A stretch of DNA of 64,000 nt from Petrolisthes cinctipes (GCA_033782935.1 JAWQEG010001538.1:248001-312000); one strand, 5' to 3'; shown: positions 37,228 through 49,257, numbered from the stretch's first letter. Notes: generated from the sequence alone by a model not told the origin. Numbers and translations: made by a program.

Positions 37228-37540
37228 CTGAGACAATGTTTATTTGTTGACATTGTGATACTACGTTATGGTTGGCTTACAGTACCAAGGACATATTGTT
37301 TCCTTCATTGTGATTGGCTGAGAGCCAGTCAGCTGGGTGGCGTGATGAACAAAACACACGGAACGAAATGGGCAGCGACGCTCGCTACGAGGCTATCATC
37401 GTGAGCTACGATGGAGGTTATGAAGCTTTGGAGATACCAACTTATGATCTCGTAAGCCACGATCAAATATGGCGGCTACGAGAGAGTAAAGGTGATCGTA
37501 GCGCCACCAACTTACGATGCTTTGAAGATCCCACCCCTGG

Positions 37541-38055
37541 CAGTGTTGGTAGTGAAATAAGAGGCTATCAGATATTTTCTTTGATGTCAAAACTGTATTA
37601 TTGTGCAGCATGAACAGGATCTCTGATCTACTTCATTACGAGAGTATATGGACTCAGGGGTCTATTTAGAAAATGTGTCAAAAACGGCAATGTACAAACG
37701 AGCACAAAGTGCCTGATCAGAAGGGCTGCCAACAGCCTTCATACACTGGGTGGAAAGTTTATATTATAACCGTATATTGTTCTCTCGCCAAATTATTTAA
37801 TTTAATTTATCATATGTAGTTGCCAATATGCACGAAATGTTAATCTACATCCTTTGACTATTACTGTGATAAATATTAAATAGTTCTAATGTTCATAACA
37901 ACAATGTAAAAAATGAAAGAATTGATATAATATGCCGAATAGTTTTCTCATTATTTTACGTGATTATAAAGAACAAATATTCTATATGCTAGGTGTAGCC
38001 TATTATATTCATATTGAAAAAAAAAAAAAAAAAAATCAATTTTGGCAAACTGCTG
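37541..38055. other. No recognised feature
   Basis: AT-rich sequence with a poly-A run at 38018. Nothing supported. Confidence 0.4.
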
Positions 38056-38059
38056 AATT

Positions 38060-38905
38060 TTACAGGGTGGCCTTGTAACTCGGGGAAAGAACTTTTATGA
38101 TAACTATGTCGCACAGTTTAACCATACAACACCTGCCACCCACCGCTCCCACTGCTGGAATAAAGGACAGACGAGTGCGTGAAGGTAAGGATAATGTTAC
38201 AAGAACCGCCGCTGCTTACCGCTCTGACCACACTGCTGACACCCTTCTCAATTAACGCTGTCAGGGATTTCCGTGATCTTAACAAGGATGTTACACGAAA
38301 GTACTGGACACATTTTCTCCAGATGTTATATGTTCACACCCCTCGCTCCCAGGTAGGGAGGTTTATAAATAGAATTGTAAATTCTATCGCCTCACCACCC
38401 CCTCCCTCCCTGCATCATAATCCTGTTGAATATGCTAAAGATCTTGCCCAGAAGTGGTCAGCTCAATCTCAGCTAATTTATCTCCTCTTATCTATCAGGT
38501 CAGTCAGCGAGGTTGGTTCGTATTAATGATGCCCGAGTCACACCCAACCCTTGTGATGATTATGCCATCACAGAGCAGGAGTTGCGCTTTGCCCTTTCAA
38601 GGGGGAAGGCGACCACTCCCGGTAATTACCTACTCCACTCTACGTCTCAATGCCCAGATCCCTGGTAACGCCTTACTTATTTTATTCAATATTAGTCTCT
38701 CAGATGGTAATTTGCCATCAGCCTGGACACGTAGTGTCATTATCATCATCCCTAAACCTACGTCTACTGACTTCCGTACTATATCTCTCGCTTCCTGTGT
38801 GTGTTAAGTCATGGAGAGAATCTTACTTACTCGTCTCTGTTACCTCATTGAAGATCAGCTATCTCCAAATCTCTTTGGGTTCCTCCCAGGTCCTAAGTCG
38901 ACAAC
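38060..38905 (+). pseudogene. I-group LINE ORF2: linker and start of RT
   Basis: Segments in shifting frames: HTTPATHRSHCWN, FRDLNKDVTRKYWTHFLQML, INRIVNSIASPPPPSLHHNP, YAKDLAQKWSAQSQ, a decayed PGNALL...SDGNLPSAWTRS, then VMERILLTRLCYLIEDQLSP, NLFGFLPGPKSTTSN. This is the region from the endonuclease-RT linker up to RT motif 2. It then changes abruptly into ORF1 sequence at about 38906. A TAA stop separates the last two frames. Confidence 0.75.
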
Positions 38906-39750
38906 ATCTAACTCTGTTGCAGCACCCTCTCATCTCTTTCAAGAAACAGTTGCTTCTTTCTCTGGTGAGAACGTTTCACGGGTTTCACTGCATAACAGCT
39001 TCTCTGTCTTGGAAACTGTATCAGATGCTGAGTCTGGTGATCCTTCCCCTGATGACAATTCTCAGGTTTTAAATAATGTGGTAGAGGTTTACGTTGCCAC
39101 ACACTCTCCAAAAAAGAACCCCAAGTCCACTAAATTGCAACAGAGGTGTCTTCGTGGTTCCTCTGAGACACTTGACTCCATGGACGTTCCTCCTTGCAAT
39201 ACAACAGTCTCTGTAGATTCATCCATAATTTCTTCTCAATCCCACCAGAAGCGTTCTCGTGGCTCCGATGAATCTCTTGATTCAAAAGATGTTCCCCCTC
39301 GCAAGTTTCATTTGGGAATTTTAGAAAGGTGTGAAATGAATGTGGATACCTCGGTTGTTGTGACTTCAAAAAATATGATTTCTCTTTCATTCGAGCAGGG
39401 GATAGATCCGTCCACCTGTATTATGGATGTTGATGTCTCTGCCTGTGTCAGTGATACCACTACTGTACAGGACAATGTCAATGCAGCTGTTTCAATGAAT
39501 ATCATTGCTCATCTCCCTTCACCTACTTCTAACATATCAGGTTCTTCAGGGACTTGTGTACAGGTCCCAATTACTGCCCCGAGTACTACTCCTCGGGTTC
39601 TCTCTTCTTCTAGTAGCCCAGGATTAGAGAAAACTTGTCGATTGAGTAAGACCTATGATCAAGGTGGTAGTGGGAAGTCCCTCCGTGAGGCTGCCTTAAA
39701 ATTTGTTTTGAAAGATCACTTTTCAAGGTCCTTCGATGGAATCGCCATAG
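38906..39750 (+). pseudogene. I-group LINE ORF1 C-terminal half joined to RT sequence
   Basis: From VAAPSHLFQETVASFSGENV onwards the frame matches ORF1 after the zinc knuckles at 51.82-52.6 kb (SVDSSIISSQ, DVDVSACVSDTT, SPGLEKTCRLSKTYDQGGSG). The region is Ser/Thr-rich and low in structure. The open frame 38811-39764 therefore fuses RT residues to an ORF1 tail. It is more intact (one frame) than the sister copy. Confidence 0.8.
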
Positions 39751-40365
39751 CTAGCGTCCTCTAGGGAGGAACTTCGGGTTCTCTCTCGCTTATTCCCTGC
39801 TTGTGTTTGTCACCAAGAGACAATGCTTGGGGACTACATTCCTGCCAGTCCTCCTATATACTTTGTATTTTATTCCAATTCATTTGAAGGGCAGGGTCAC
39901 CTTGTTGGCTCTGCCATCCTATTTCAGCGCGATGTTCCATGCACGAGCCTGGAGCTTGACACTCCGCTCCAGGCTGTTGCAGTTAAGGTTTTTATAGACC
40001 GCCCCTACACTGTGTACAGTCTATACCTTCCTCCCTGTGTTACAGTTGAGAGGGGTGATCTCAACAGTCTTGTACGAGATCTTCCCTCTCCCTGTATTTT
40101 ATTTGGTGATTTTAATGATTGTCATCTTCTGTAGGATGACAGTACAGTCAATAACAGTGATGTTTTTTTTTTTTTTAAAGCTTCTATTATTGAGGATGAG
40201 GGATTTGGAGTCTTAAATCCGGGAGACGTGATTCTTTTCCATAGCCCTACTTTCACTTTTATCACTATTGATATTTCTCTCTGCTCACCCAGGGCACTAT
40301 TAGATTTTTCCTGGAATGTGTTGCTCGATAAATATGGTAGGGACCATTTCCCTATACTTCTAGAA
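39751..40365 (+). pseudogene. I-group LINE ORF2 endonuclease (EEP) domain
   Basis: VCHQETMLGDYIPASPP holds the catalytic glutamate (QET). Then come LDTPLQAVAVKVFI, YTVYSLYLPP, CILFGDFNDCHLL (GDFN), a stop, a poly-T insertion at 40159, FTFITIDISLCSP, and DKYGRDHFPILLE with the SDH box changed to RDH. At least one stop and one frameshift. It ends at the junction with the minus-strand element near 40366. Confidence 0.75.
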
Positions 40366-41970
40366 AATAAAAGGTACGAACATCAATCTCGTCTCCTCGG
40401 TGGAGATTCGAAAAGGCTTTGATTCCAACTTGTCCATGCAGGAGTGTTGAGAAGGTTGAGCCCCTCCACACATGAGAACCATACTCCATAAAGGGGCGGA
40501 TGAGACCGCTGTACAGAGACAGCAACTGTGTGGGGGAGAAGTATTCACGGAATCTGCACATCACACCCAACTTCTTTGATGCGGTTTTAGCTAGAGAAGA
40601 AATATGATCACTCCAAGAGAGATTGTGGGAGATAAAGACTCCAAGAATATTAAGGGAGGGAGAAAAATCAAATTGTATGTCGTTGAATGAGAGAGGATTG
40701 TCGTCAAGAAGATTTTTACGAGTTAAAAGATGAAGGAACTGTATTTTAGAGGCATTAAATCCACAAGGTTCTCTCTGCCCCAGATGGAGATGAGGGAAAG
40801 ATCAGAAGTCAGGCGTGCTATTGCATCATCACGTGATGTGGAGGGGAGCTGCTGGGATGGGCGGTTGTCAAACTGAGTGGAGTAGTGTAGGGTGGAATCA
40901 TCGGCATAGGAAAGGATAGGAGAAGTACAGGTAAGAAGGTAAATAATGAAAAGTAGAAAGAGAGTGGGTGATAGAACAGAACCCTAAGGAACACCACTAT
41001 TAATAGACATAGAGGAAGAATAGTGACCATCTACAACAGCAGCTATAGAACAGCCAGGAAGGAAATCAGAGATAAAGGTGCAGAGAGAGAGATAAAAAAC
41101 GAATGAGGGCAGTATGGAGATTAACCCTTTGTGCCAGACTCTATCAATAGCTTTGGATATGTCGAGGGCAACAGTAAAAGTTTCACCAAAGTTTCGAATA
41201 GGGGATGACCATGAATCAGAAAAGAGGGATAGAAGATCGCCAGTGGAGCGTCCCTGACGGAAGCCATATTGACGATCTGAAAGAAGATCATGGCCAGTAA
41301 GGTGCTTATGAAATATGGAGTTAAGAATAGATTCGAAGACTTTAGATAGACATGAGGTCAAAGCAATGGGGTGATAGTTGGAGGGTTGGGAGCGGTCACC
41401 TTTCTTCGGAACAGGTTGGACCAGAGCAAACTTCCAGCACAAAAAGTGTTTGATTATAGACAAAGACGGAACAGTTTGCCTGTACGCCTTCCGAGTGTTA
41501 AGGACAGAGGGGCGGAGTTGGAGGAACAGAGCCAGAATCGTTCAGAGTGGAGTTAGAGGCAAACATTTCCATCAGGAAGGATGAGAGAAGGAAAAGATGA
41601 AGAGGTAAAGTTACTGGAGATCTTTTTGGCTAGATGCCAGAAAGAATGAGAGGTGGATGAGTTGGACAGGTCATTGCACTTGTCATAGATGAAGGATTTG
41701 GATTTTTTGGCTAGTCGGAGAACAGATTTGGCACGATTCCGGGAAGAAATATACAGAGGACGAGATTCATCAGTTTGTAGGCGTCAGTACCGTTTGAAAG
41801 CTTCCTCCTTGTTGTGGACAGCAGCAGAACAAGCGTGATTAAACCAAGAGTTTAGGACAGGATACTGAAATAAGATTGTGATCGGAGGAGCCCAATAAAA
41901 ATAAATAGTTCACCAGTAAAAGCAGAATGATGAGAGATTAGGAATAAGTCAAGGATATTGGGTTGGTCTC
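40366..41970 (-). pseudogene. Jockey-like LINE: endonuclease end and RT
   Basis: On the minus strand: DQPNILDLFLISHHSAF (endonuclease C-terminus), then linker; then the open frame 40984-41463 with YHPIALTSCLSKVFESIL, QYGFRQGRSTGDLL and FTVALDISKAIDRVWHKGL (motif A; F of KAFD is I). Next SGVP at the frame break, then a decayed YADDS box near 40900. SLNILGVFISHNLSWSDHIS and LLSLYSGLIRPFMEYGSHVW end the copy at about 40370. RT of the Jockey clade; no RNase H. Several frameshifts, inactive. Confidence 0.8.
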
Positions 41971-42062
41971 CATCATAGACAAGATTGTTAAGAAGATAAG
42001 TACAACTGCTGTTCCCTAATAACTGAGGATAATTTTGGGCTTAGTGGTCATGTCATGTCAGG
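41971..42062 (+). mobile_element. Penelope-like element 3' fragment
   Basis: ATAGACAAGATTGTTAAGAAG through TTAGTGGTCATGTCA matches the last codons and 3' UTR of the Penelope ORF at 55645-55725. Confidence 0.8.
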
Positions 42063-42079
42063 TCAGTGTTGGGTCAGGT

Positions 42080-43080
42080 ATATATATATATTAGTAAGTA
42101 CTGTAGATGCTAGAATTTGGCTTCACCCACTCTTCCTACTTTCCTATTAAATTCTCTAGTGCGTTCTTTCTAACAAGCAAAGTTTTATTTTCAATCTGCT
42201 TTCCAACCTGGATACCCGGTGGGAGTGGTGGGTGAGGAGGAGCCATGTTCTTTGCTATCCTCTCTTCAATACATATTCTAGATTTTTGTAGCTAAACAGG
42301 CAACCTCGTAAAAGGCCACTATGGGCATCTTCTTGCCTGTACTTCCTTTGTATGTTTCACTCTGAATAAATATGTGCTCATTAATATAACTCCTTAGATT
42401 TTCGTGAATAAACATAAGTGCATAATTTATTATTTTAAGATTTTTACATTTTAGTATGAACATATACACCTATTATAGGAAGCAGTATCTTTGTTCTGTA
42501 AAACACCAAACAGCGGGAGAAATGTTATGCATATAACACTAAAGATATTGGGGTTTCGATCATTTGCAAAGTTTTTGTTAATCTATTTTCTTTACGGCAA
42601 TAGGCAAGTGATGGTGGATACATTATTGTTCTATTGATTTTTATTTTCTAATAAAATATTTTTACAATAAGAACTAACACATCCAGTGAATCAAAGTATT
42701 ATGAACCCCTCCTTTTCAAGAAGACGTTTTGGACGTTGCTTCTCTTGAAACATCATCCAAAAGATCCATAAGTCCATACTCTCTTCCAGTGGTATGGGTC
42801 AAAGAGTGAGGAGTGATAGTGTACAAGTACTATAAGCATGTTATTTAATAGAGCAAAAAAAAAAATCATGTGAATACAGGATGGTGGGCGCTGTACAGGT
42901 GATGAGGGCTGAATCTACAGAATCGACTGAACAGCCTGAAATGTGGGGAGATGTGAAGATCACATGCCAGGTAGTCATTCTCCATCTTAACGACAACCAA
43001 AACAGCACACACATGTTGTTAAGGTACCAACATCAACAGTGGCATGTATCTATTGTTATATAATTATATCCTTCAAACTA
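42080..43080. other. No recognised feature
   Basis: AT-rich, with ORFs up to about 63 codons. The stretch 42700-42840 looks weakly coding on the minus strand but no family was recognised. Confidence 0.4.
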
Positions 43081-43087
43081 ACTAACA

Positions 43088-43205
43088 ATATATATATATA
43101 TATATGCGTAAATCCACAAGGAAGGAAAAATAAACATGGAGTCCCTAGCGCTTTCGTGTATTCACATCTTCAGGGGAAATACAGAATGCAGAAGAATGTT
43201 TTTTT
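43088..43205 (-). mobile_element. Penelope-like 3' terminal region
   Basis: On the minus strand CCCTGAAGATGTGAATACACG, AAAGCGCTAGGGACTCC and TTCCTTGTGGATTTACGCAT followed by (TA)n is nearly identical to 55863-55990. Confidence 0.8.
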
Positions 43206-43302
43206 TTTGTTTTTTTTTACTTTACGTTAAAAAGCCATCACCCCTGATGGGGGTATTAGGCTTGCAACTCCAGCCTCTATGACCTTGCGACCCCAGGATG
43301 AC

Positions 43303-43445
43303 ATAAATGTAAACAAATATGCCAACCCAGTACTTCGCTCCAGTCATAGATGCTGGCTCATGTGAACAATGAAGGAAACATCAGTATGTGAGAATTGCCT
43401 CAGGAAAAGCACCTCCTTGAATACGTCATTTGTAATTCTTCATCA
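43303..43445 (+). repeat. Dispersed repeat, inverted copy at 62645-62790
   Basis: ATATGCCAACCCAGTACTTCG, TCATAGATGCTGGCTCATGTG and ACGTCATTTGTAATTC recur in the same order on the minus strand at 62.65-62.79 kb. It is possibly a terminal part of a Penelope-like element, since it neighbours such fragments here. Confidence 0.65.
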
Positions 43446-43534
43446 TTATGCTAATTCAAAGGCAAAACAATACAAAAATTTACTTTTTTATCAAGCTAAT
43501 CTCATATATAAAAATAAATGTAAATAAAAGATAA

Positions 43535-43538
<4 letters not shown>

Positions 43539-43625
<87 letters not shown>
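43539..43625. repeat. (TA)43 array
   Basis: Uninterrupted TA units. Confidence 0.95.
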
Positions 43626-43629
<4 letters not shown>

Positions 43630-43965
43630 GTCCTGATGATTGTTGTACATGTACATAAAATAATATATAAACATTCTCTAAATAATGTAAAGTGTGTGTG
43701 ATGTAATATGGTGTGATAGATTGGTGAATGGATGAGTACAGCTCCGGACAGATCAATGGTCCACACCCGATCCATCAGCGACTTGATTTGGGCCTCATCT
43801 GATCTGGTAACAGTTGCAGGTGGAGGGAGGGGGGGATGTTAGTGGGAGAGGAGGAGAGAAATGTGGGCGGAGCTATATAGGAGGGTAACGAATGATCAGG
43901 TAGAGAGACGTGTGGCAGGAGGAATGAATGAAGCATACACTGTGAACGATATCGAATCACCAACA
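43626..43965. other. No recognised feature
   Basis: Purine-rich patch at 43815-43860. A TATATAGG at 43872 could be a TATA box, but nothing downstream supports a gene. Confidence 0.4.
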
Positions 43966-43973
43966 GTTTAAAG

Positions 43974-44403
43974 CAGGGTTCTTCAATCTTTTTCAGTCGT
44001 GACCCAGTTTTTACTATGACATCATTCTCGCGACCCATACAGAAAGATATTTTACAAATGATCAGAATTATCAACCTAAGAAAATACAAGGCCAGACGCT
44101 GAAACATAATATTTATGATTAAAAGGCATTCTAACCAGAATTATAAACACTGCCTCACCTACCCTCCCTCTCTCTCACACACACTCATTCAAGAAGGCTA
44201 ATATTTGTGCAATGATTTTGTTTTATTGATAATTAAATATATGAATATCCGATTATAAAAAATATGTTAGGTGGATTCATGTATGAACTTCATATTAATT
44301 TTATTGTCACGAATATTATTATTCTATTTTATTCATGTATTTATTTTTGTGAGCCTGCGACGCAGTTTGGAGGAATTCGGGACCCGTAATTTGAAGAACC
44401 CTG
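43974..44403. mobile_element. hAT-type MITE, 430 bp
   Basis: The ends CAGGGTTCTTCAATC and, on the complement, CAGGGTTCTTCAAATT are flanked by the perfect 8-bp duplication GTTTAAAG (43966-43973 and 44404-44411). An inner GACCC/GGGTC pair extends the terminal repeat. No transposase. An 8-bp duplication with CAGGG ends is diagnostic of hAT. Confidence 0.9.
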
Positions 44404-44639
44404 GTTTAAAGAAGTGCATACTGCATTAACGTAAGTGGATATAGAAGAGAAGAAATGTGATGATTTGAGGCGAGGGTGAGGGGGAAGAGGGTAAGAAAAA
44501 TGAAGGTGATTAGTTGAACAGTAATAACAAACAAATATAATTAGAATATCTGTTACATTATGTCCTTTAAATAAAGGCACTGTCTTTTGTTCACCATCGT
44601 AGTGGGATAGACTACTGAATATATATTATCCTTTGGATA

Positions 44640-44885
44640 TTAGACAGCTATCCCTGTATTCCTTTTATCCCTCGTGCTTACCCCGTAGGGGAGTATTGCC
44701 TGTAATGATGTGGGCAATACTTTAAGGGTTTTGGAGCCCTTTCGGCCCTAGCCACTAGCTTACATTTCTTCAACTGTCCCTCCTATCTTCCTATTTCCTT
44801 CTTGCTTGCTGTCACACCTCTCTATCACCTTTTCCTGGTGCTATTTGACCTCGCTGTTGCGCCACCTAATATCAATCAAATCCCT
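44640..44885 (+). mobile_element. I-group LINE 3' UTR fragment
   Basis: TGGGCAATACTTTAAGGGTTTTGG through GACCTCGCTGTTGCG and the tail CTAATATCAATC match the complement of 45403-45580, the 3' end of the minus-strand element. 5' truncated, non-coding. Confidence 0.85.
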
Positions 44886-45400
44886 CGTGCTTGTAGTCCA
44901 TCCTATTTATCAACTCCCAAGCCCAGCTGCTTTTTTTTTTTTTTTTTTTTTTTTTTTTTCTGGCAGATGGTTAAATTTTCTAACTTTTTTAATAATCATA
45001 TTTGTCAACAAATTCATTAAGCTATTTACCAGGATTTTTTCTTCTAAACATGCATTTCCTTAAAAATAATCAATGTTAAACTTGAATAGGCGCCGCTATA
45101 TGGCGTTTTCAATAAACTTGGTCTAATTTTATGCATAGGCTATATATATTACAGTATCTCTCAAGTAACTGGCAACCTTACACATCCTCCCTACTGTCTT
45201 ATCCCTCTCTCGCTTGTCCTTCCCTCCTTTCTTACCGTTTATCTTTTCTTTCTCATATTTTTAATCTTCTCATTCGTTCTTAATTAAACAGTTTTAATGA
45301 CATAGGCCTTTCTCCCTTATCACTTATAGTCCAATTATTTGATTCGAAAAACTGCGGCTGAGATTATGTTGTTGATCGTATTTTGGTTCTCAATATGTAG
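44886..45400. other. No gene recognised
   Basis: Poly-T of 26 bases at 44934 and AT-rich sequence; the phenylalanine-run frames are artefacts of that tract. Confidence 0.5.
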
Positions 45401-45582
45401 AGGTTGATTGATTGATTGATATTAGGCGCCGCAACAGCGAGGTCATACAGCGCCAGAAAACGGTGATAGAGAGGTGAGACAGCAAGCAGGAAGGAAATAG
45501 AAAGAAAAGAGAGATAGTTGAAGAACTAAAAGCTAGTGGCTGGGGTCGAAGGGGCGCCAAAACCCTTAAAGTATTGCCCACA

Positions 45583-46475
45583 TCACATAATAATGTGACT
45601 GATTGATAGCACCACACCACAGGTGTTACATTGTGGTGGGAAACTATGATTGATATAAGGCAACATATGAGTTAAAAGTGTGCTATTCATTCTTAATCTT
45701 GCAAGTACTACTTCTTCTCGGCGATGTTGGCGATAAGCTGAGGGCCAGTCTTCAATGGTGGTCTTAACGGTGAGTATAGCCAGGTCGGTCCACTGACTTT
45801 GCCACAGAAGATTAATTGATTTCTTACCGAAAGAGAGACACGACTGTAGCTCCCAAGGGACTTCCCACATCTCCTCAAGTTCTACCGCTGACTTTGCAAG
45901 TAAGTCAGCCTGTTCATTACCGAAGATTCGACAATGACCAGGCACCCAGATCAGAGAGAAGGACTTAGTAGACACATGTAATTTATTGATAATATTGCCC
46001 GGGATTTCATTTTTAGTCGTTTTGCAAGATTTAATTGCCTGAAGGGCTGACTGTGAATCCGAAAAGATGACAACACTGAATTTTCAGCAAAATCTATAGC
46101 TCTGGCTATGGCAAATAGTTCTGCAGTAAACACAGATGCATATACGGGCAACCATTATCTAAGACAACACTCCGCTGGCCATACACTTGCACCCACACAT
46201 TCATCCGTCTTAGAGCCATCAGTGTACAAGTGGAATGGTGCTAGGTTTCTAATGAGGATCTTCCGGAACAATTGTCTGAACTCCACCTCAGGCGACTGGG
46301 ACTTGGCGGTGGGGAGCCAGTAAGTAATAACAGTGGTGGGACTAGACTCCCAGGGCGCTATAGTTAACATGATGAGTCGATCCCCACTAGACAGGTCGTA
46401 CCCTAACGCTTGACAGAGGAAGTGAAGCCGCACAGCCACCGACTTGAGGGCCCCATGCAGCAGATGTTCCCACAA
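45583..46475 (-). pseudogene. LINE ORF2: RNase H domain and C-terminus
   Basis: HLYTDGSKTDECVGASVW opens the domain. After a frame break come VFTAELFAIARAIDFAE (catalytic E), then FSLIWVPGHCRIFGNEQADL (the final H and D motifs), LARLRMNSTLLTHMLPYI and CNTCGVVLSISHIIM. The central SDSQSAL motif falls at a frameshift near 46060. Three frames are needed to read the domain. Confidence 0.85.
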
Positions 46476-47287
46476 GCCGGGATGGCCAGCGATCGTTTTC
46501 GGTAGGTGGTAATACCGTATGATAGTAATAGGTGGTCACGACGAATACGGAGGGGAGGTATATTAGCCTCTACTTCCATCCGTTCCACACGAGTACATCG
46601 AAGAGCTCCAACACATAATCGTAAACATACATTCTGAAATGCATCCAATCTCTTGAGTGTCGCCTCAGACGCCGACCCATACACCTCTGCGCCATAGTCA
46701 AGCTTTGAACGTATGAGGGACTTATACACCATCAATTAAGATGTTCTGTCAGCTCCCCATGATTTACCAGATTAATATTTAAGGACATTTAATTTCTTTC
46801 TACAACAAATAAGCAAATAATTAATATGACTTTTCCAATTAAGCCTACTGTCAAAATGTAGGCCTAGGAAACTTACTGAATTTTGAAAAGGTATCAGCAG
46901 TTTATCTAAAGTAATATGAAAATCAGGTACTCTACGTTTACGTGTGAAAACAATGCCGACACACTTAGGAACAGAAAACTTAAAACCCCACTGTGAGGCC
47001 CACTGATGGACAGAGTCAAGTGCTAATTGAATCTGCCTCGCCAAAAATTGAACATTGGGGGATGAATGCCACAATGCACAATCGTCAGCATACAGTGAGT
47101 ATTTAAGGTTTCGGGGAATAGAAGCTGATGACAGAATATCATTAATAGCAATACTGAAAAGAGTCGGGCTAAGTACACTTCCTTGGGGCACCCCATTTTC
47201 TTGGACAAATATGTCGGATGTTACGTTATAGGGCAACCTGACAGAAAATGTCCTGTCAGCAAGGAAGTTACTGATAAATATAGACAA
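46403..47287 (-). pseudogene. LINE ORF2: RT palm, thumb and connection
   Basis: VQENGVPQGSVLSPTLFSIA (motif B) and SLYADDCALWHSS (catalytic YADD, residues 66-69 of the 46772-47287 frame) are followed by FKFSVPKCVGIVFTRKRR and FLGLHFDSRLNWKSHIN. After a stop near 46740 the frame continues MVYKSLIRSKLDYGAEVYGS and LRLCVGALRCTRV. The catalytic aspartates are intact. Confidence 0.9.
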
Positions 47288-47289
47288 AT

Positions 47290-48350
47290 TACCCTTTAAG
47301 CCATAGGCGTAAAGTTTCTGTAGTAGTCCATTACGCCATGTAATGTCGTATGCTTATTGAATATCCAAAAATATACCTATCATGAAATGTTTCCGAGCAA
47401 TTGTCTCGGCAATGCAATGCTCCAAATGCATTAAATGGTCTTGAGGGACCGATGTTGACGAAATCCACTCTGTTGAACATTTAACATATTCTTTGACTCT
47501 AAAACAAAAACCAGTCTTTTATTTACCATACGTTCCATGACCTTACATAGACAGTCAGTCAGCGCAATAGGACGAAACAACCTGGGATTCGTAATGCGAC
47601 CATCTCGTTTAGATATCGGTACAACATGCGCGTAGTGCCATGAGTTTGGAAACGTTCGAGACGTCCAAATCTCATTAAACACCGCTAACAGCTTACTCAG
47701 GTTGTCCTGAGTAAGATGTTGAATCATACCCTACGTAATGGCTGAGGGGCCAGGACTGGAGCCTTTACAGGATTTCAGGGCGAGGAGAAGTTCGTTAATA
47801 GTAAACTCTTTGTTGTAGCTAGAATTTACGTCTTCTGTGGCAAAGTCTATCTCTCGCAGCTCAGCCTCCCGTTTGTGGTCTTGTAAACGGGGGTCGTAGT
47901 TAGCTGAGCTGTTTACGTCAGCAAATTGTCTAGCAATAGTGTTAGCTATGTCCACGGGATCGTCGATGATGTTACCGCCCACCTCAAGGGTGGTGATGGG
48001 CGTGCGGGTGTACTTGTTGTTGAATATATTAATTGTGGACCAGACCTGACTTTGTGGCGTGGTACGATTCACCGTGGACACGAAACTCCTCCAGGAGTCT
48101 CGTTTTGCTGACTTAAATGTTCTCCTCGCCTCAGCCCTTGCTGCCTTGTAGGCAATGATGTGAGCTTGTGTTGGCTCTCTGTCGAAAATCCTGTATCGCC
48201 TATTACGCTTAGTGAGTGCTTGTCGGCATTCTGGTGTCCACCAAGGAACTCTTCGCCTATCATGGGTTGTAGGAGTTTTAGGAATAGCAGCCTCGGCTGC
48301 GTGTAAAATGGATGTCTGTATGTGTTCGACTTTGTCATCTATATTTTCCC
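47290..48350 (-). pseudogene. LINE ORF2: linker and RT N-terminal part
   Basis: Frames 48069-48338, 47731-48081 and 47431-47727 encode the linker (RVPWWTPECRQAL is seen in a third frame, NRTTPQSQVWSTINIF), LKSCKGSSPGPSAIT, ISKRDGRITNPRLFRPIALT, DCLCKVMERMVNKRL and LNVQQSGFRQHRS. Breaks are a frameshift near 48110, a stop at about 47728 and a frameshift near 47430. Motif A (47300-47420) lies in yet another frame (YDIT-YAY-IFKN in reverse), confirming decay. Confidence 0.8.
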
Positions 48351-48351
48351 C

Positions 48352-49083
48352 CTAGATATCTAGATTGGCGATCCCTGAGAAGTATCCCCAATCTGCTTTC
48401 TTATATTTAAATTTTGGTTGTGGTGGTGGTGGCCGAAAGTTGCCGCATGAATAAGTAAGACAGTTGGGTAAGTGATCGCTTCCCAGGGAGTCGTCATATG
48501 TTGCCCAAGTGATGTCTGTTAGTATTTCGGGGGAAGATAAAGATAAGTCAATGCATGTGGTTTGGCCGGTTTGATCATCTACACGAGTCGCACTACCATC
48601 ATTCAGTAAACATAAGTTGGAAAGTAATAAAAGGTCAGCAATCTGATTCCCACGTCCATCCGACCTCAAGCTACCCCATTGATGGTGATGGGCATTAAAA
48701 TCGCCAAGAATAAATTTTCTACCGGACAATGAATCAAAAAGTGAAGTAAAATCATCATCATCAATGCGACCAAGTGGTGAACAGTACAGAGAACAAATTG
48801 TCAGGTACGTGTTGCCGAATTTCACTCTGCATGCGACGGCTTCCAGAGGAGAATTCAGCCCCAATGCTGAATGGGGTATTGACTTATGAACGTAAATAGC
48901 TACCCTATGACCGTCATGTTTCCTGTACGAATGATAGTGTTTAAAAAGTTGAGGATCAGGCTGATCTCTCAATAATGTCTCCTGTAGACAAACTACCTGA
49001 GACACGTGTTGATCTAGCACGGGTGCAAGTTGTGGTGCTTTATTCCTAATACCTCTACAATTCCACTGGAGAATATTATACAT
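48352..49083 (-). pseudogene. LINE ORF2: EEP endonuclease
   Basis: An open frame of 243 codons starting MYNILQWNCRGIRNKAPQ. The catalytic set is visible: N of QWNCRG, E of CLQETLL, GDFNAHHHQWGS (D and N), and GSDHLP (SDH). It cuts target DNA for target-primed reverse transcription. It ends at a TAG (DI*) where the linker continues in frame. The ATG overlaps the end of ORF1 region frames by a few bases, as usual in this group. Confidence 0.9.
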
Positions 49084-49257
49084 GATGGAGGTTTAAAGGG
49101 TTTAATGAAGTGCCTAAGAGTACTTTAGCCTTCTTCTTATTCTTAGGAGGAGTACCTCCACCACCGGGCCTCGATCGGCGGTTGTCGATGGACACCTCCA
49201 TGTTCACTTCTGAGGAGCGAGACCTGTTCGCTCCTCTCACGGGGGTAGGCTGGGCCA

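Larger units (their letters stand above)
33814..37537 (-). mobile_element. PIF/Harbinger-like DNA transposon, 3724 bp
   Basis: The ends GGGGTGGGATCTTCAAAGCA and TCGTAA are exact complements at both termini. Subterminal motifs (CTACGA, ATCTTCAAAGCATTGTAA) recur inverted several times in the outer 170 bp on each side. Exons on the minus strand encode a short N-terminus and a coiled-coil C-terminus. No DDE nuclease frame remains. Superfamily is inferred from the TIR start and from the coiled-coil ORF resembling Myb/SANT partner proteins. No clear 3-bp target duplication. Confidence 0.55.

Noticed and set aside
43815..43900. Second TATA promoter (TATATAGG)
   Set aside because: No leader exon, splice donor or coding sequence follows before the hAT MITE.
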